From: Clostridia bacterium
GTDB taxonomy: Bacteria > Bacillota > Clostridia > Oscillospirales > QAKW01
DNA length: 64,000 nt
Assembly (NCBI GenBank): GCA_017937065.1
Contig: JAGBEI010000031.1
Span: 232,188 to 296,187 of the forward strand
Direction: 5' to 3'
Below are positions 34,408 through 43,972 of the stretch, piece after piece. Position 1 is the first letter of the stretch, and each line of letters starts with the position of its first letter. A program made the position numbers and the translations under genes. The notes beneath the pieces were generated by a model that was not told where the DNA came from, did no database searches, and saw nothing but the letters and a program-made list of their open reading frames with translations.

Positions 34408-34929
34408 TTACTCACCGTCAAACTGTACAACGGAATCCACTGCATATTCGCTGAGATTTTCCCTGCCGGCGAGTGCGGGAAGCTCAATCAGAAAAATTGC
34501 CTTTGCGACAGAGCCTCCGAGCCGCTCAATCAGCTTTGCCGCTGCCCTGACGGTGCCGCCGGTTGCAATAAGGTCGTCTATTATAACGGCGCGCTGACCC
34601 GGCTTTATCGCGTCGGCATGCATTTCGATTACGGCGCTGCCGTACTCAAGCGAATATTCCTGCTCAACGGTATCAAACGGCAGCTTGCCCTTTTTGCGCA
34701 CGGGCACAAACGGCTTTTTCAGCTTATAGGCTATCGGCGTGCCGAACAGAAATCCGCGAGACTCGATACCGACAAGCACATCAAACTCAACCCCGTCCAA
34801 AAGACCCGCCAGCGAGTCCACCGCAAGCTCCAGTCCGCGCGCATCCTGCAAAACCGTGGTCACATCCCTGAACATAACACCCTTTTGCGGAAAATCGGGT
34901 ATTGTACGTATATAATCCTTAACATCCAT
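34408..34929 (-). CDS. apt: Adenine phosphoribosyltransferase
   Basis: Apt salvages adenine with PRPP to AMP. The 173-residue protein has IPDFPQKGVMFRDVT, the ESRGFLFG loop and the PRPP-binding VIIDDLIATGGT. The ATG at 34929 follows AGGTGA; the GTG at 34938 is an alternative. It is first in a two-gene operon with the DUF1113 protein. Confidence 0.95.
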   Translation of the reverse strand: MDVKDYIRTIPDFPQKGVMFRDVTTVLQDARGLELAVDSLAGLLDGVEFDVLVGIESRGFLFGTPIAYKLKKPFVPVRKKGKLPFDTVEQEYSLEYGSAVIEMHADAIKPGQRAVIIDDLIATGGTVRAAAKLIERLGGSVAKAIFLIELPALAGRENLSEYAVDSVVQFDGE

Positions 34930-34960
34930 CACTTTCACCTCATATTCGGTTTATACCATA

Positions 34961-34989
34961 ATAATACATCAATCCGTATATAAAATCAA
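34961..34989 (-). promoter_or_regulatory. Promoter of apt
   Basis: On the minus strand TTGATT (34989-34984) and TATTAT (34966-34961) are 17 bases apart. Confidence 0.65.
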
Positions 34990-35055
34990 ATGATTTTTGC
35001 GCTTTTAAGTCATATATTCACACCTGCGCATTTAAAATATATCAAGGGTGATTGA

Positions 35056-36552
35056 ATGAAAAAATTCCGACTGTTAAAAAACGCCGCGCTGCTGACCGTA
35101 ACGGGGTTTTTTCTGCGCGGTCTGGGCATGATTTTCCGCATTTACATATCGGGGCGCATAGGAGAAGAAGGTATGGGTCTGTATCAGCTCATTTCCTCCG
35201 TATACTTTCTGTTTATAACTCTTGCGCAGTCAGGAATTTCGGTCACTGTCACAAGACTCTGCGCACAAAAGTTTGCACTGCGCGACAGTCTTGGCGCATA
35301 CAAAATACTTAAAAGCGCGATAGCTGTCGCACTGCTGACGGGAGGTCTGGCGTGCGGCGGCATGCTTGTGCTCTCGGGCACTCTGTCAAAGCTGTGGATT
35401 GCGGATATGCGCGCGCTGTACTCTCTGCGGGTGCTGGCGCTTTCACTTCCGTTTATTTCCGTATGCAACGTACTGTCGTCCTATTTTATCGCATCAAAAA
35501 ATGTTGTGTACGGCTGTACCGCGCAGATTTTGGAGCAGCTGACGCGAATGGGAATTGTCGTAATCGCCGCAGCGTATTTTTCAAAATACAGTCTGCCGGT
35601 TATGCTGGCGGCAGTATTTGCCGCAAATACGCTGTCGGAAGCAGTTTCCTGTATGTATCTGGGACTGCGGCTTTTAATGAAAAAAGACCGTCCGTTCGGA
35701 AGAAAAGGAGAAAAACCGCATTACAAACGCCTCATTGTGAAAAGCAGCGCGCCTGTCGCCGCATCGCGCTACCTTGCCTCCGCACTGCACACCGCGGAAA
35801 ATATGCTCGTACCGAGTGCAATGACGCTTTTTACGCACTCACGCGCGGATTCTCTGGCAGCCTTCGGTGCACTGAAGGGAATGGCTATGCCGCTTCTGTT
35901 TTTTCCGTCCTCCTTTCTCTCGGCGATGTCCACCCTGCTTGTGCCTGAAATAACAGACGCACATGCGCGCCGTGACCGCGCGGCAATGACTAAAATCATC
36001 AACCGTGCCGCCTCCTTTACGCTGATTTTATCGATAATGGCGGCAGGCGTATTCTGGATGTTTTCCGACAGTCTGGGCATGCTCATTTACAAAAGCCCGC
36101 AGGTATCAAAAATGCTGCTTATGCTGGCGCCGATTGTGCCGTTTATGTACCTTGACAGCATCTGCGACGGACTTTTAAAGGGGCTGGGGCTTCAAAGGCA
36201 GGTTCTGATACACAACTGTGTGGATTCAGCGCTGAGAATTATTCTCATAGCCACTATTGTGCCCAAGTTCGGCATAAACGGTTTTATCGCCGTAATGTGG
36301 GTCTCCAACATCCTTATTTCTGTTCTCAATCTAAGACTGCTGTTAAAAGTATCGGGCGTAAAATGCAATTTCAAGGGCTGGTTTTTATACCCTTTGGGCT
36401 GCGCGGCAGTTTCGGCAATTATCACAAAATTTCTTCGTCCGAATGGTGCAACTGTACTAAAAACAGGGCTCGGCTGCATGCTGTTCTGTTCTGTTTTTCT
36501 GCTTTTGATGATGTTTCTTAGCCGAGAGAGTAAAATTTATAAAAATAAATAA
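35056..36552 (+). CDS. SpoVB/MurJ-type polysaccharide flippase
   Basis: The 498-residue protein has about 14 hydrophobic segments and the start of SpoVB-type MOP exporters (LLTVTGFFLRGLGMIFRIYI, GEEGMGLYQL). SpoVB and its paralogues move lipid-linked wall precursors across the membrane, SpoVB itself during spore cortex formation. Several paralogues usually occur per genome, so a vegetative role is also possible. It stands alone, divergent from apt. Confidence 0.85.
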   Translation: MKKFRLLKNAALLTVTGFFLRGLGMIFRIYISGRIGEEGMGLYQLISSVYFLFITLAQSGISVTVTRLCAQKFALRDSLGAYKILKSAIAVALLTGGLACGGMLVLSGTLSKLWIADMRALYSLRVLALSLPFISVCNVLSSYFIASKNVVYGCTAQILEQLTRMGIVVIAAAYFSKYSLPVMLAAVFAANTLSEAVSCMYLGLRLLMKKDRPFGRKGEKPHYKRLIVKSSAPVAASRYLASALHTAENMLVPSAMTLFTHSRADSLAAFGALKGMAMPLLFFPSSFLSAMSTLLVPEITDAHARRDRAAMTKIINRAASFTLILSIMAAGVFWMFSDSLGMLIYKSPQVSKMLLMLAPIVPFMYLDSICDGLLKGLGLQRQVLIHNCVDSALRIILIATIVPKFGINGFIAVMWVSNILISVLNLRLLLKVSGVKCNFKGWFLYPLGCAAVSAIITKFLRPNGATVLKTGLGCMLFCSVFLLLMMFLSRESKIYKNK

Positions 36553-36561
36553 AAAAAGTGC

Positions 36562-36590
36562 TTTATTTTAATTTCGGGTTATGTTATAAT
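36562..36590 (+). promoter_or_regulatory. Possible promoter of the orphan solute-binding protein operon
   Basis: TTTATT (36562-36567) and a perfect TATAAT (36585-36590) are 17 bases apart. The 80-base leader holds ATACCGT and ACGGTAT arms that could pair. Confidence 0.5.
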
Positions 36591-36671
36591 ACCGTATATG
36601 ATTATTATGCTGATGTATTATGCACTGGGGTATTATACACGGTATAACTGTAATTCGGAGGAATGTAAGTA

Positions 36672-38105
36672 ATGAGAAAGACCACAAAAATCTTAAGTCT
36701 TCTGCTTGTTCTGATTACCGTACTCGGATTGTGTTCGGGCTGTGTCAGCGGCGAGAGCTGGGTAACTCTCAAATTCGGCGTGCCCTACTCTGAGGACAGC
36801 GAGGAATATCAGAAGATAATGACTGCTGTTGAGGACAGCAATGCGTATCATGAAAGCGATTTTGTAAAAATCGAGCTGGAGGTCATTCCCGAGGACGAAG
36901 AGGGTAAAAAATCGTTCCTCAAAAGAATGAATAACGGCGAAATCGCGTTTTTCTTCTACGAGCGCGACGAGCTTATCACACCCTATATCGAAAGCGGCCG
37001 TATTGCCACGATCAGCGAAATTCAGCAGGTATATCCCTCATGCTTTGAGCAAAGAAAGCAGTTTGTACTCGACACGTCGACAGACGCCGACGGCGTAAAC
37101 CATATGCTGGCGCTCAAGGGAAATTATCAGGGCGTTTTCTTTAACGAAGAGCTGTTTTTGCAATACGGGCTTCAGGTGCCCAAGACTTGGGAGCAGTTTC
37201 AGAACGTAATCGAAACCTTCAAAACCAACGGCGTAACACCGTTTGCTGCCGGATTTGCAGACGGCGGCATGTCATACTGGCTGGATGAGCTTATCCTTAT
37301 GGAGGGCGGCGTTGCAGAACATTCCTACATACCCAAATACGGCGTTATAAACAGCTGGACAAGAGCCGTAGCGGATCTCAAGGCGCTTTATGACGGCGGT
37401 GCTTTCAACAGCGACTGTATGACAATGACACAGGATGAAGCTGAAGCGCTGTTTGCCGACGGTAAAGCGGCAATGATTGTTACCAATTCGAAAAATATTG
37501 CGACAGATGACGCCGACGTGGACAAAATGGGCGTTTTCGCAATGCCTCTGACAACAACAGGCAAAAAGGAAATCGGTGATATCGTCTGCGACTACGATAC
37601 CGGCGTTTATGTAAACTCACAGTTTCTCAAAAAGAGAACCGAGGTTATAGATACCCTTATCCAGTTTGTTGTAGATTATCTTGATCAGCCGATTGACACT
37701 ATGTATGACGATTCGGTGGCAGCCGACTGGAGCTATCCCGCATATAAGTCCAACTGGTCTATGCCCGGAAATCCGTACACTATCGGCGAAGAGCCTATCA
37801 TAGAGGACAACGAATATACAAGCCCCGAAGATGTGGAACCGATAGATCCGACTACTCAGGAGGAAATCTTAGCCGATGATACCCTTCAGGAGCGAGTGTT
37901 CAATATGATGGAGCATGTTACAAATGCAGGTCGTCCGCTTACTACAAACTTTAAAACATTCGATTCATTTACCGAAAGTGTTAAAAACTATATTCAGAAC
38001 GGCGGAGACATCAACGCTGTGCTCAAGGATGCCACAGATAAAGAAATAGCGGCTCAAAGAGGTACATCCGCAGAGGGCGAGCAGGCAGACAATAAAACGG
38101 AGTAA
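36672..38105 (+). CDS. Extracellular solute-binding lipoprotein, family 1-like, orphan
   Basis: The 477-residue protein has a lipoprotein signal (hydrophobic core then CSGC, acylated Cys at residue 24) and the fold of ABC sugar-binding proteins: NEELFLQYGLQVPKTWEQF, TPFAAGFADG and EALFADGKAAMIVTNS are family 1 hallmarks. The tail is Asp/Glu-rich. There are no ABC permease or ATPase genes next to it; instead a small membrane protein follows after six bases. It could serve a distant transporter or act as a sensor. Confidence 0.82.
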   Translation: MRKTTKILSLLLVLITVLGLCSGCVSGESWVTLKFGVPYSEDSEEYQKIMTAVEDSNAYHESDFVKIELEVIPEDEEGKKSFLKRMNNGEIAFFFYERDELITPYIESGRIATISEIQQVYPSCFEQRKQFVLDTSTDADGVNHMLALKGNYQGVFFNEELFLQYGLQVPKTWEQFQNVIETFKTNGVTPFAAGFADGGMSYWLDELILMEGGVAEHSYIPKYGVINSWTRAVADLKALYDGGAFNSDCMTMTQDEAEALFADGKAAMIVTNSKNIATDDADVDKMGVFAMPLTTTGKKEIGDIVCDYDTGVYVNSQFLKKRTEVIDTLIQFVVDYLDQPIDTMYDDSVAADWSYPAYKSNWSMPGNPYTIGEEPIIEDNEYTSPEDVEPIDPTTQEEILADDTLQERVFNMMEHVTNAGRPLTTNFKTFDSFTESVKNYIQNGGDINAVLKDATDKEIAAQRGTSAEGEQADNKTE

Positions 38106-38111
38106 TTCTGT

Positions 38112-38552
38112 ATGAAGCAGATGCAGCAGTTCTTTAAAAGACTGAGCGACTGGATATTCACAGGCAAGCGCCTGCCTGTCATAATCGTTGTATTTATAGT
38201 TGCGGCAGTAGCTGTTATTGTTGCGGTTGTCAGTTCGGTCAATAAGCCCGAAAGCAGCACTGTTACGGTTTTTGTCACGGTCGAAGGACTTGATGACGGC
38301 AAAAACTTTGAAAACAGACAAATCAGCATAAAAGACGGAGACCCTATTTCGGAGATATTCAGTCTGAAATATAAGGATATTTACGAGGCGTTCGGTCAGC
38401 CGCTGATACAGTATAATGAGCTTCAGTCAATGCTCGGTGTTCGCGTTACAAATGAAAAATCGTTTCATATTACGGTTGACGGCAGGTTTGAGACAGACCT
38501 GTCTCAGGCATATGTATACGGCGGACAAACAATAGTGATTTCATATTATTAA
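38112..38552 (+). CDS. Single-pass membrane protein with beta-grasp-like ectodomain
   Basis: The 146-residue protein has a short basic cytoplasmic start, one membrane helix (about 22-42) and an outside domain of about 100 residues. The domain reads TVTVFVTVEGLD, then ISIKDGDPISEIF and ends FHITVDGRF...IVISYY, a layout like DUF4430/beta-grasp modules. I do not recognise a family with certainty. It is in one transcription unit with the solute-binding lipoprotein. Confidence 0.65.
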   Translation: MKQMQQFFKRLSDWIFTGKRLPVIIVVFIVAAVAVIVAVVSSVNKPESSTVTVFVTVEGLDDGKNFENRQISIKDGDPISEIFSLKYKDIYEAFGQPLIQYNELQSMLGVRVTNEKSFHITVDGRFETDLSQAYVYGGQTIVISYY

Positions 38553-38558
38553 AATAAT

Positions 38559-38584
38559 GGGGGGCGGTTTCCGCCCCCTTATTT
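38559..38584 (+). terminator. Intrinsic terminator
   Basis: GGGGGCGG-TTT-CCGCCCCC is followed by TTATTT. The T-run is weak, so some readthrough into the next small gene is likely. Confidence 0.75.
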
Positions 38585-38609
38585 GATTAAATTATTTAAA
38601 GGAAAAGCA

Positions 38610-38837
38610 ATGAATAAAAAAACAATCATTAAAATATCTGTATTTATTCTGTTTTTTATTGCGTCTTATCTGATACTCTGCTACATTCCCTCGATGCGTA
38701 TAAAGCTCCAAGCACCTGCAGGAGAATATCTTCTGAAAAGCATTAAGCACAACGCGGTATATAAAACTATTATATCCGCTGTTATCGGCGGTATCGCGGC
38801 ATATATGAGCCGACGACTTACTCAGGGCAAAAAATAA
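38610..38837 (+). CDS. Small two-helix membrane protein, unknown
   Basis: The 75-residue protein starts at the ATG after AAAGGAAAAG and has two hydrophobic segments, about residues 5-24 and 50-66, linked by a region with MRIKLQAPAGEYLL, and ends with basic residues. No family is recognised. It has no evident promoter of its own and sits just after a terminator that follows the beta-grasp membrane protein gene. Confidence 0.55.
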   Translation: MNKKTIIKISVFILFFIASYLILCYIPSMRIKLQAPAGEYLLKSIKHNAVYKTIISAVIGGIAAYMSRRLTQGKK

Positions 38838-38870
38838 AAAGGTATTGCAAAAGCTTGCAATACCTTTTTA
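38836..38870. terminator. Bidirectional terminator
   Basis: AAAAAGGTATTGCAA and TTGCAATACCTTTTT form a perfect 15-pair stem with a four-base loop between convergent genes. Confidence 0.92.
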
Positions 38871-38873
38871 TAA

Positions 38874-40235
38874 TTATTTTTCAATTATATCGTCAAGACT
38901 TCTGACCGACTCTCCCGAGCTGACTATAATAACCCTGTCGCCCTCAAGTACAGATGTCATACCGTTAGGATAAAGCACCTCTCTGCCGCGCACAATTCCC
39001 GCAAGCAGCAGCCCCCGACGCAGGTTAAGCTTCATCAGCGGCACGCCGGCATGAGCAAAGCCCGGCTTTGCTATAAACTCCACTATCTCCGCGCCGCCGT
39101 CTGCTATCTTGCAGACAGTGCCGACTGCTGAGCTGAGTGTTTCGGACAATGCCCGAACATAACTCAGAGCTATACGGGACAGCGTCTTTTCCTCGGAAAA
39201 CACCGCACTGCTGTAACCCATATTTGGCAGCATTGCGCTGAGAGGTCCCTTTGAGAGCTTTGTAACTATTTTTTTAGCTCCGCTTTCCTTGGCATACATC
39301 GCGAGTATGACGTTATCCTCATCACGGTCGGACAGCGCCATAACGGAATCCGCGCCCGCAAGCCCCTGCTTTGTCAAAAGACTTCCGTCAAAGGGATCGG
39401 CATTGATTATTCGGGTCTTGCCAAGCATGCTTTCAAGAAATTTACAGCGCTGCGCATCCTTTTCGATAAGCTTCACACTGACACCCGTTTTTTCAAGCGC
39501 AGACGCCAGAAACATTGCAGTATTGCTGCCGCCCGTTATCATAACGCTCTTAATTTTATTGTTGGGCATACCTATTATTTTCAGAAATTCAAAAATATCC
39601 TCGTGCGGTCCGGTAATATAGATATCATCGCCCTTTTCAATCACAAATCTGCCGTCCGGTATTATAACCCGACCGTCGCGCTTAACAGCACAAACAAGCA
39701 CCGAAAGTTTGGACGAAATACGTATTGCGGCAAGTGTTTTTCCTATAATCTCCGCACCCTCGCACACACCTACACGTGCCAGCTCCGCACGTCCGCCGGC
39801 AAAGCTTTGAACATTAACGGCAGCGGGAATTCGCGCAGCCCTGAAAATTTCATGAGCCGTTTCATACTCCGGATTAAAAATCATATCTATACCGCATATA
39901 GTTGAAAAATACGGCATCTCGCCAAGAAAATCAGACGAGTGAGTGACTGCCGCCGCATGACCAACACCCACATGCTTTGCAGATAGGCAGCTTAAAATAT
40001 TAAGCTCGTCCGAACCGGACGCCGCAATAAATAAATCAGACCTGAAGGCGCCTGCCGCCGTCAGTGTATCATACATTGCGGCATGACCGACAACGCCGGA
40101 AACACCAAAGCTGCGTTCTGCTGCGCTCACCGCAGCACGGTCGGTATCAATCACCGTTACAGCATGACCGTCCTCCTTTAAAACACGCACAAGCGTGCTG
40201 CCCGTGCGGCCCAGACCCGCAATAATTATTTTCAT
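38874..40235 (-). CDS. trkA: Trk potassium uptake regulatory protein TrkA
   Basis: TrkA is the cytoplasmic NAD(H)/nucleotide-binding gating ring of Trk/Ktr potassium channels. The 453-residue protein has two TrkA-N/TrkA-C pairs: IIAGLGRTGSTLVRVLKEDGH near the start and VMITGGSNTAMFLASALEKTG near residue 230. The membrane partner TrkH is not in the window, which is unusual as the two are often adjacent. Confidence 0.92.
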   Translation of the reverse strand: MKIIIAGLGRTGSTLVRVLKEDGHAVTVIDTDRAAVSAAERSFGVSGVVGHAAMYDTLTAAGAFRSDLFIAASGSDELNILSCLSAKHVGVGHAAAVTHSSDFLGEMPYFSTICGIDMIFNPEYETAHEIFRAARIPAAVNVQSFAGGRAELARVGVCEGAEIIGKTLAAIRISSKLSVLVCAVKRDGRVIIPDGRFVIEKGDDIYITGPHEDIFEFLKIIGMPNNKIKSVMITGGSNTAMFLASALEKTGVSVKLIEKDAQRCKFLESMLGKTRIINADPFDGSLLTKQGLAGADSVMALSDRDEDNVILAMYAKESGAKKIVTKLSKGPLSAMLPNMGYSSAVFSEEKTLSRIALSYVRALSETLSSAVGTVCKIADGGAEIVEFIAKPGFAHAGVPLMKLNLRRGLLLAGIVRGREVLYPNGMTSVLEGDRVIIVSSGESVRSLDDIIEK

Positions 40236-40253
40236 TCTATCACTCCTATAATT

Positions 40254-43200
40254 CTATTCTATTGATTTAAGACTCTCTGTCATGCTGATACGCGTCAGCT
40301 TGAAATGCATAAAGAAATTAACAAGCGCCGAAAAAACAAAAGTGAGCACTGCGCTCATGATAAAGCTCAAAACATTTATGTTACGTGTAAACATTATCAT
40401 GTCTATTTCCGCGGCGCTTATTACAAACCGATGCAGAAAAACACCAAGCCACAGACCCAAAGCAGTCCCGACTGCCGTAAGCACAATATTTTCCCGATAA
40501 ATGTAAGCGTCTGTCTCCCGCGGATAAAAGCCCAGAACCTTTATAGTGGCAATTTCTCTGACGCGCTCTCCGATATTTATATTGGTAAGATTATACAAGA
40601 CTACAAAATTCAAAAGACACGCGCTTACTATAAGCAGCCATACGACACCGTTCAGGCTGTCAAATACATCTGAAAAGCTGTCCATCATATCCTGCGAATT
40701 CATAACCGAAACCACGTCATCGTTAACGGACATATTTTCACCCGCAGTCTTCGGGTCGGCTGCTTTCACATACGCCTGATTATATTCAGGCGGCTTTTCA
40801 AACATATCTTCATATGTCTTGGGCGACATATAAACATAGTTATAAATATAATTTTCCGTTATTCCGCTGACCGTAAGTTCAACATAGTCGCCCTCCGTGC
40901 GCTTTACCGAAATTTTATCGCCGACGCCGATGTTCAGCCGCGACGACAGCTTTTCGGCAATAACAGCCTGACCGTATCCCGGAAATTCAACTGCCTTTCC
41001 GCTTTTTCGTTCATGAAAGCTGATATATTCACTCAACCGTTCCGGTTTTTCGGGCACAAAGATATAACATTCAAGATTTTCTGAGCCGCTTTTTGCATCT
41101 GAGCTTGTGCTCTGAACAAAAATGCAGTCGTCCGAGTTATCATAAACAGCAGCTCTCGCTTCATCATTGTCGTCCGAAAGATACACAGTCATGTCAAAAT
41201 TCTGAATTTTACCGTACTGCCTGGGTATCATGCCGGAAATGGAGTCCTTCAGTCCGAAGCCTGTCAGCAGCAGAGCGCAGCACCCGCCGATACCGAGCAC
41301 CGTCATAAAAAACCGCTTTTTATACCTTAGAATATTGCGGCAGGTAACCTTAGAAGTAAATGACATGCGCCGCCATAAAAATCCCACACGCTCCAGTATA
41401 ACCTTTTTGCCGCTTTTGGGAGCCGCCGGTCGCATAAGCTGCGCTGCGGGCGCACGCAGGCTGTCAAGCGCAGCCCACAATGTAACAGCGACAGTAAGCA
41501 CAAGCGACGCGCCGAAGGCAAGCAAGGCTTTAGGGAAATCAACTGTCAAAACAACATTCGGAAGCGAATACAGTATTTTATATGTATTGAATATAACAAC
41601 GGGAATAGCCGTATTGCCCAGCAAAATGCCGATAATACCGCCGAAAACCGCGGCAATACAGGAATAGGAAAGATACTGTGCGGCAATCGCTCCCCTGCCG
41701 TAGCCCAGTGCGGACAGGGTACCGATTTTGGTGCGCTGCTCGTCTATCATTCTTGTCATGGTAGTAAGGCAGACAAGCGCCGCCACCACAAAGAAAATAA
41801 TCGGAAACACTCGCGCAATATTATCAATACGCTGTGCGTCCTGCGAAAAGGCGTTAACGCCGTAGTTGTCCTTAAGCGTCGTCACATAAATTTCCGGCGG
41901 CTCAAGCGCGTCAATATCCGCCTGTGCGCTCTCAAGCTCCGCCTCGGCATCTGCCAGCTCGGCTTCAGCCTTTTGACTTTGGGCGTTATATTCCTCAAGT
42001 CCGCTTTGATATTTTTGCAGTCCGCTCTGATATTCGGCGCGGGCAGACGCAAGCTCTGACTCATTTTCGGCAATTTCAGCCAGGGCAGCGTTAAGCTCAC
42101 GCTCCGCGCGCTCTCTTGAAACGTCAAGCTCCGCCCTGCCTGCGTCCAGCGCTGTCTTGGCTGCCTCAAGCTGAGCGCGTGCGGACACCGTCTGAGCATC
42201 AGCCGCATCCTTTCCGTAAACGGACAGAAGATATGCATATGTCTTGTCAAGCTCCGCTTTGCCGCTCTCATACTGAGAGCTTTTTTCCTCAAGCTCCCTT
42301 TGAGCAGCCTCAAGCATACTCTCGCTCTCATAACGCGCCTGCTCAAGCTCCGCCTTACCGCGCTCCAAATCCCGCTCGCCGTCGGATATCCGCTCATTTG
42401 CACTGTCAAGCTCTGCCTTGGCGTCGTCCAACTCACGCTTTGCATCGGAAAGCTCCTTCAGCGCGTCGGATTTTTCACTTTCGTATTCGGCACGGGCTTT
42501 TTCAAGCTCTGTCTGTGCCTTTGCACGCACCCGTTCCAGCTGTACGCCCGCAAGCGGGCTATTTTCAAGTGCATCTGCGGCATTCATTGCAAGCTCTTCA
42601 TATTCCTGCGTATAAAGCTGCAAATTTTCGGCTCCGTCAAGCACCGCATAAACCTCGGTATAGTAATCCGTGTCAAAATCACTTTCCGCTATATACGCAT
42701 AATGATGCAGCGCGCCCTGCCCTACTGACGCCGCACCGCGCTGCACCGACGGGAAAACGGGGGACTCCGCAATCCCGACAACCGTAAAGCTGCGTGTTTT
42801 AAACATGCTCAGGGTATCCTTGTCGTTTTCATCAGACAAGGTTATCGTCTCACCTATCTGCGCCAGATTTCCGCTCATTTTATTCCTGCCCAGCACACAC
42901 TCGCCGGGATTCTGCGGCATTCTGCCCTCCAAAAGCCGAACGCCGTTTATTCCGTCCGTCAGCGACATAAGTCTTAGAGCGGTTCCGTCCGTTAAAACGT
43001 CCGCCGATTTGGACGGCACCGCATTTGCAACATTTTCCACCGACAAAATACTGTCAAGGTCAGAGCCTTCAAATCCGTACTCGGACAAGAGCTTTATATC
43101 GTAAAGATTGTAGCTGTCGGCATAGCTGTCCATGCTCTTTTTCATAACGGGCATGGTTGAACCCAGCCCCGAATAAAAGCCGACGCCCAGCGCAAAAATC

Positions 43201-43268
43201 GCCGCTATCGCAAAAAACCGGGCTTTTGAGCTCTTTATTTCCCTGAAAATAAGACGAATATATTTCAT
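40254..43268 (-). CDS. FtsX/MacB-like ABC transporter permease with long extracellular coiled coil
   Basis: The 1004-residue permease has a first membrane helix near 20-40, a MacB periplasmic core-like domain, a long heptad-rich coiled coil at about 245-465 (repeats such as ELEKARAEYES, KAELDSAN), three helices between about 480 and 620 forming one FtsX module, another extracellular domain (about 690-850) and three closing helices. Such proteins export peptides or antibiotics, or act as mechanotransmission devices, with the ATPase encoded just upstream. The ATG at 43268 overlaps the ATPase stop as TAATG. Substrate unknown. Confidence 0.88.
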   Translation of the reverse strand: MKYIRLIFREIKSSKARFFAIAAIFALGVGFYSGLGSTMPVMKKSMDSYADSYNLYDIKLLSEYGFEGSDLDSILSVENVANAVPSKSADVLTDGTALRLMSLTDGINGVRLLEGRMPQNPGECVLGRNKMSGNLAQIGETITLSDENDKDTLSMFKTRSFTVVGIAESPVFPSVQRGAASVGQGALHHYAYIAESDFDTDYYTEVYAVLDGAENLQLYTQEYEELAMNAADALENSPLAGVQLERVRAKAQTELEKARAEYESEKSDALKELSDAKRELDDAKAELDSANERISDGERDLERGKAELEQARYESESMLEAAQRELEEKSSQYESGKAELDKTYAYLLSVYGKDAADAQTVSARAQLEAAKTALDAGRAELDVSRERAERELNAALAEIAENESELASARAEYQSGLQKYQSGLEEYNAQSQKAEAELADAEAELESAQADIDALEPPEIYVTTLKDNYGVNAFSQDAQRIDNIARVFPIIFFVVAALVCLTTMTRMIDEQRTKIGTLSALGYGRGAIAAQYLSYSCIAAVFGGIIGILLGNTAIPVVIFNTYKILYSLPNVVLTVDFPKALLAFGASLVLTVAVTLWAALDSLRAPAAQLMRPAAPKSGKKVILERVGFLWRRMSFTSKVTCRNILRYKKRFFMTVLGIGGCCALLLTGFGLKDSISGMIPRQYGKIQNFDMTVYLSDDNDEARAAVYDNSDDCIFVQSTSSDAKSGSENLECYIFVPEKPERLSEYISFHERKSGKAVEFPGYGQAVIAEKLSSRLNIGVGDKISVKRTEGDYVELTVSGITENYIYNYVYMSPKTYEDMFEKPPEYNQAYVKAADPKTAGENMSVNDDVVSVMNSQDMMDSFSDVFDSLNGVVWLLIVSACLLNFVVLYNLTNINIGERVREIATIKVLGFYPRETDAYIYRENIVLTAVGTALGLWLGVFLHRFVISAAEIDMIMFTRNINVLSFIMSAVLTFVFSALVNFFMHFKLTRISMTESLKSIE

Positions 43269-43969
43269 TACCACTCAATTTCCTCAATCGGAGTAGGATG
43301 CGGGTTTGTCGTCATGCTCTCCACTCTGCCGCTCTTAACGGTTATAACTCTGTCCGCCATAGGCTTCAGCGCGCTGTTATGGGTAATGATTATTACGGTC
43401 ACGCCCTCGTTTTTGCAGGTATCATACAGCAGACGGAGTATAGCCTTGCCTGTTTTATAGTCCAGCGCCCCCGTCGGCTCGTCGCACAAAAGCAGCTTGG
43501 GTGACTTGGCAAGCGCGCGGGCAATGGCAACCCGCTGCTGCTCACCGCCGGACAGCTGAGACGGAAACGAGCCCTCCTTGCCCGCAAGCCCTACGAGCTT
43601 CAGCGTCTGAGCCGCATCCTTGGGATTTTTGCAGATTTGGCTTGCAAGCTCAACATTCTCGCACGCTGTCAGGTTCTGAACAAGGTTATAAAACTGAAAT
43701 ACAAAGCCGACGTCATGGCGGCGGTATGCCGTGAGCTGCCGCCTGTCAAAGCGTGACACCTCCCTGCCGTCCACCGTCACCGTACCGTCTGTCACAGAAT
43801 CCATGCCGCCCAGCATGTTGAGAATTGTCGTTTTTCCCGCGCCCGACGAGCCGACGACAACGCACAGCTCGCCCTTTTCAACCCGGAATGACACACCGTC
43901 AGCCGCGCGACACTCGGTCTGACCTGTTTTATATATTTTCGTAACGCCGCTAAATTCTATAAAGCTCAT
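43268..43969 (-). CDS. ABC transporter ATP-binding protein (MacB/LolD class)
   Basis: The 233-residue ATPase has Walker [10 protein letters not shown]-loop [11 protein letters not shown], the LSGGEQQR signature, Walker [13 protein letters not shown] and the switch His in IITHNS. It powers the coiled-coil permease encoded right after it, with stop and start overlapping. The gene begins three bases after tmcAL on the same strand, so the three may be co-transcribed. Confidence 0.93.
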   Translation of the reverse strand: MSFIEFSGVTKIYKTGQTECRAADGVSFRVEKGELCVVVGSSGAGKTTILNMLGGMDSVTDGTVTVDGREVSRFDRRQLTAYRRHDVGFVFQFYNLVQNLTACENVELASQICKNPKDAAQTLKLVGLAGKEGSFPSQLSGGEQQRVAIARALAKSPKLLLCDEPTGALDYKTGKAILRLLYDTCKNEGVTVIIITHNSALKPMADRVITVKSGRVESMTTNPHPTPIEEIEW

Positions 43970-43972
43970 AAC

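Noticed and set aside
41880..42540. Repetitive AAGCTC-rich sequence that could suggest a tandem or CRISPR-like repeat
   Set aside because: The periodicity is that of coiled-coil codons (Glu-Leu) in the permease; spacing and units are not regular as in CRISPR.
41230..42787. Long plus-strand open frames opposite the ABC permease
   Set aside because: They mirror the coiled-coil region of the real gene; the biased codons keep the other frames open.
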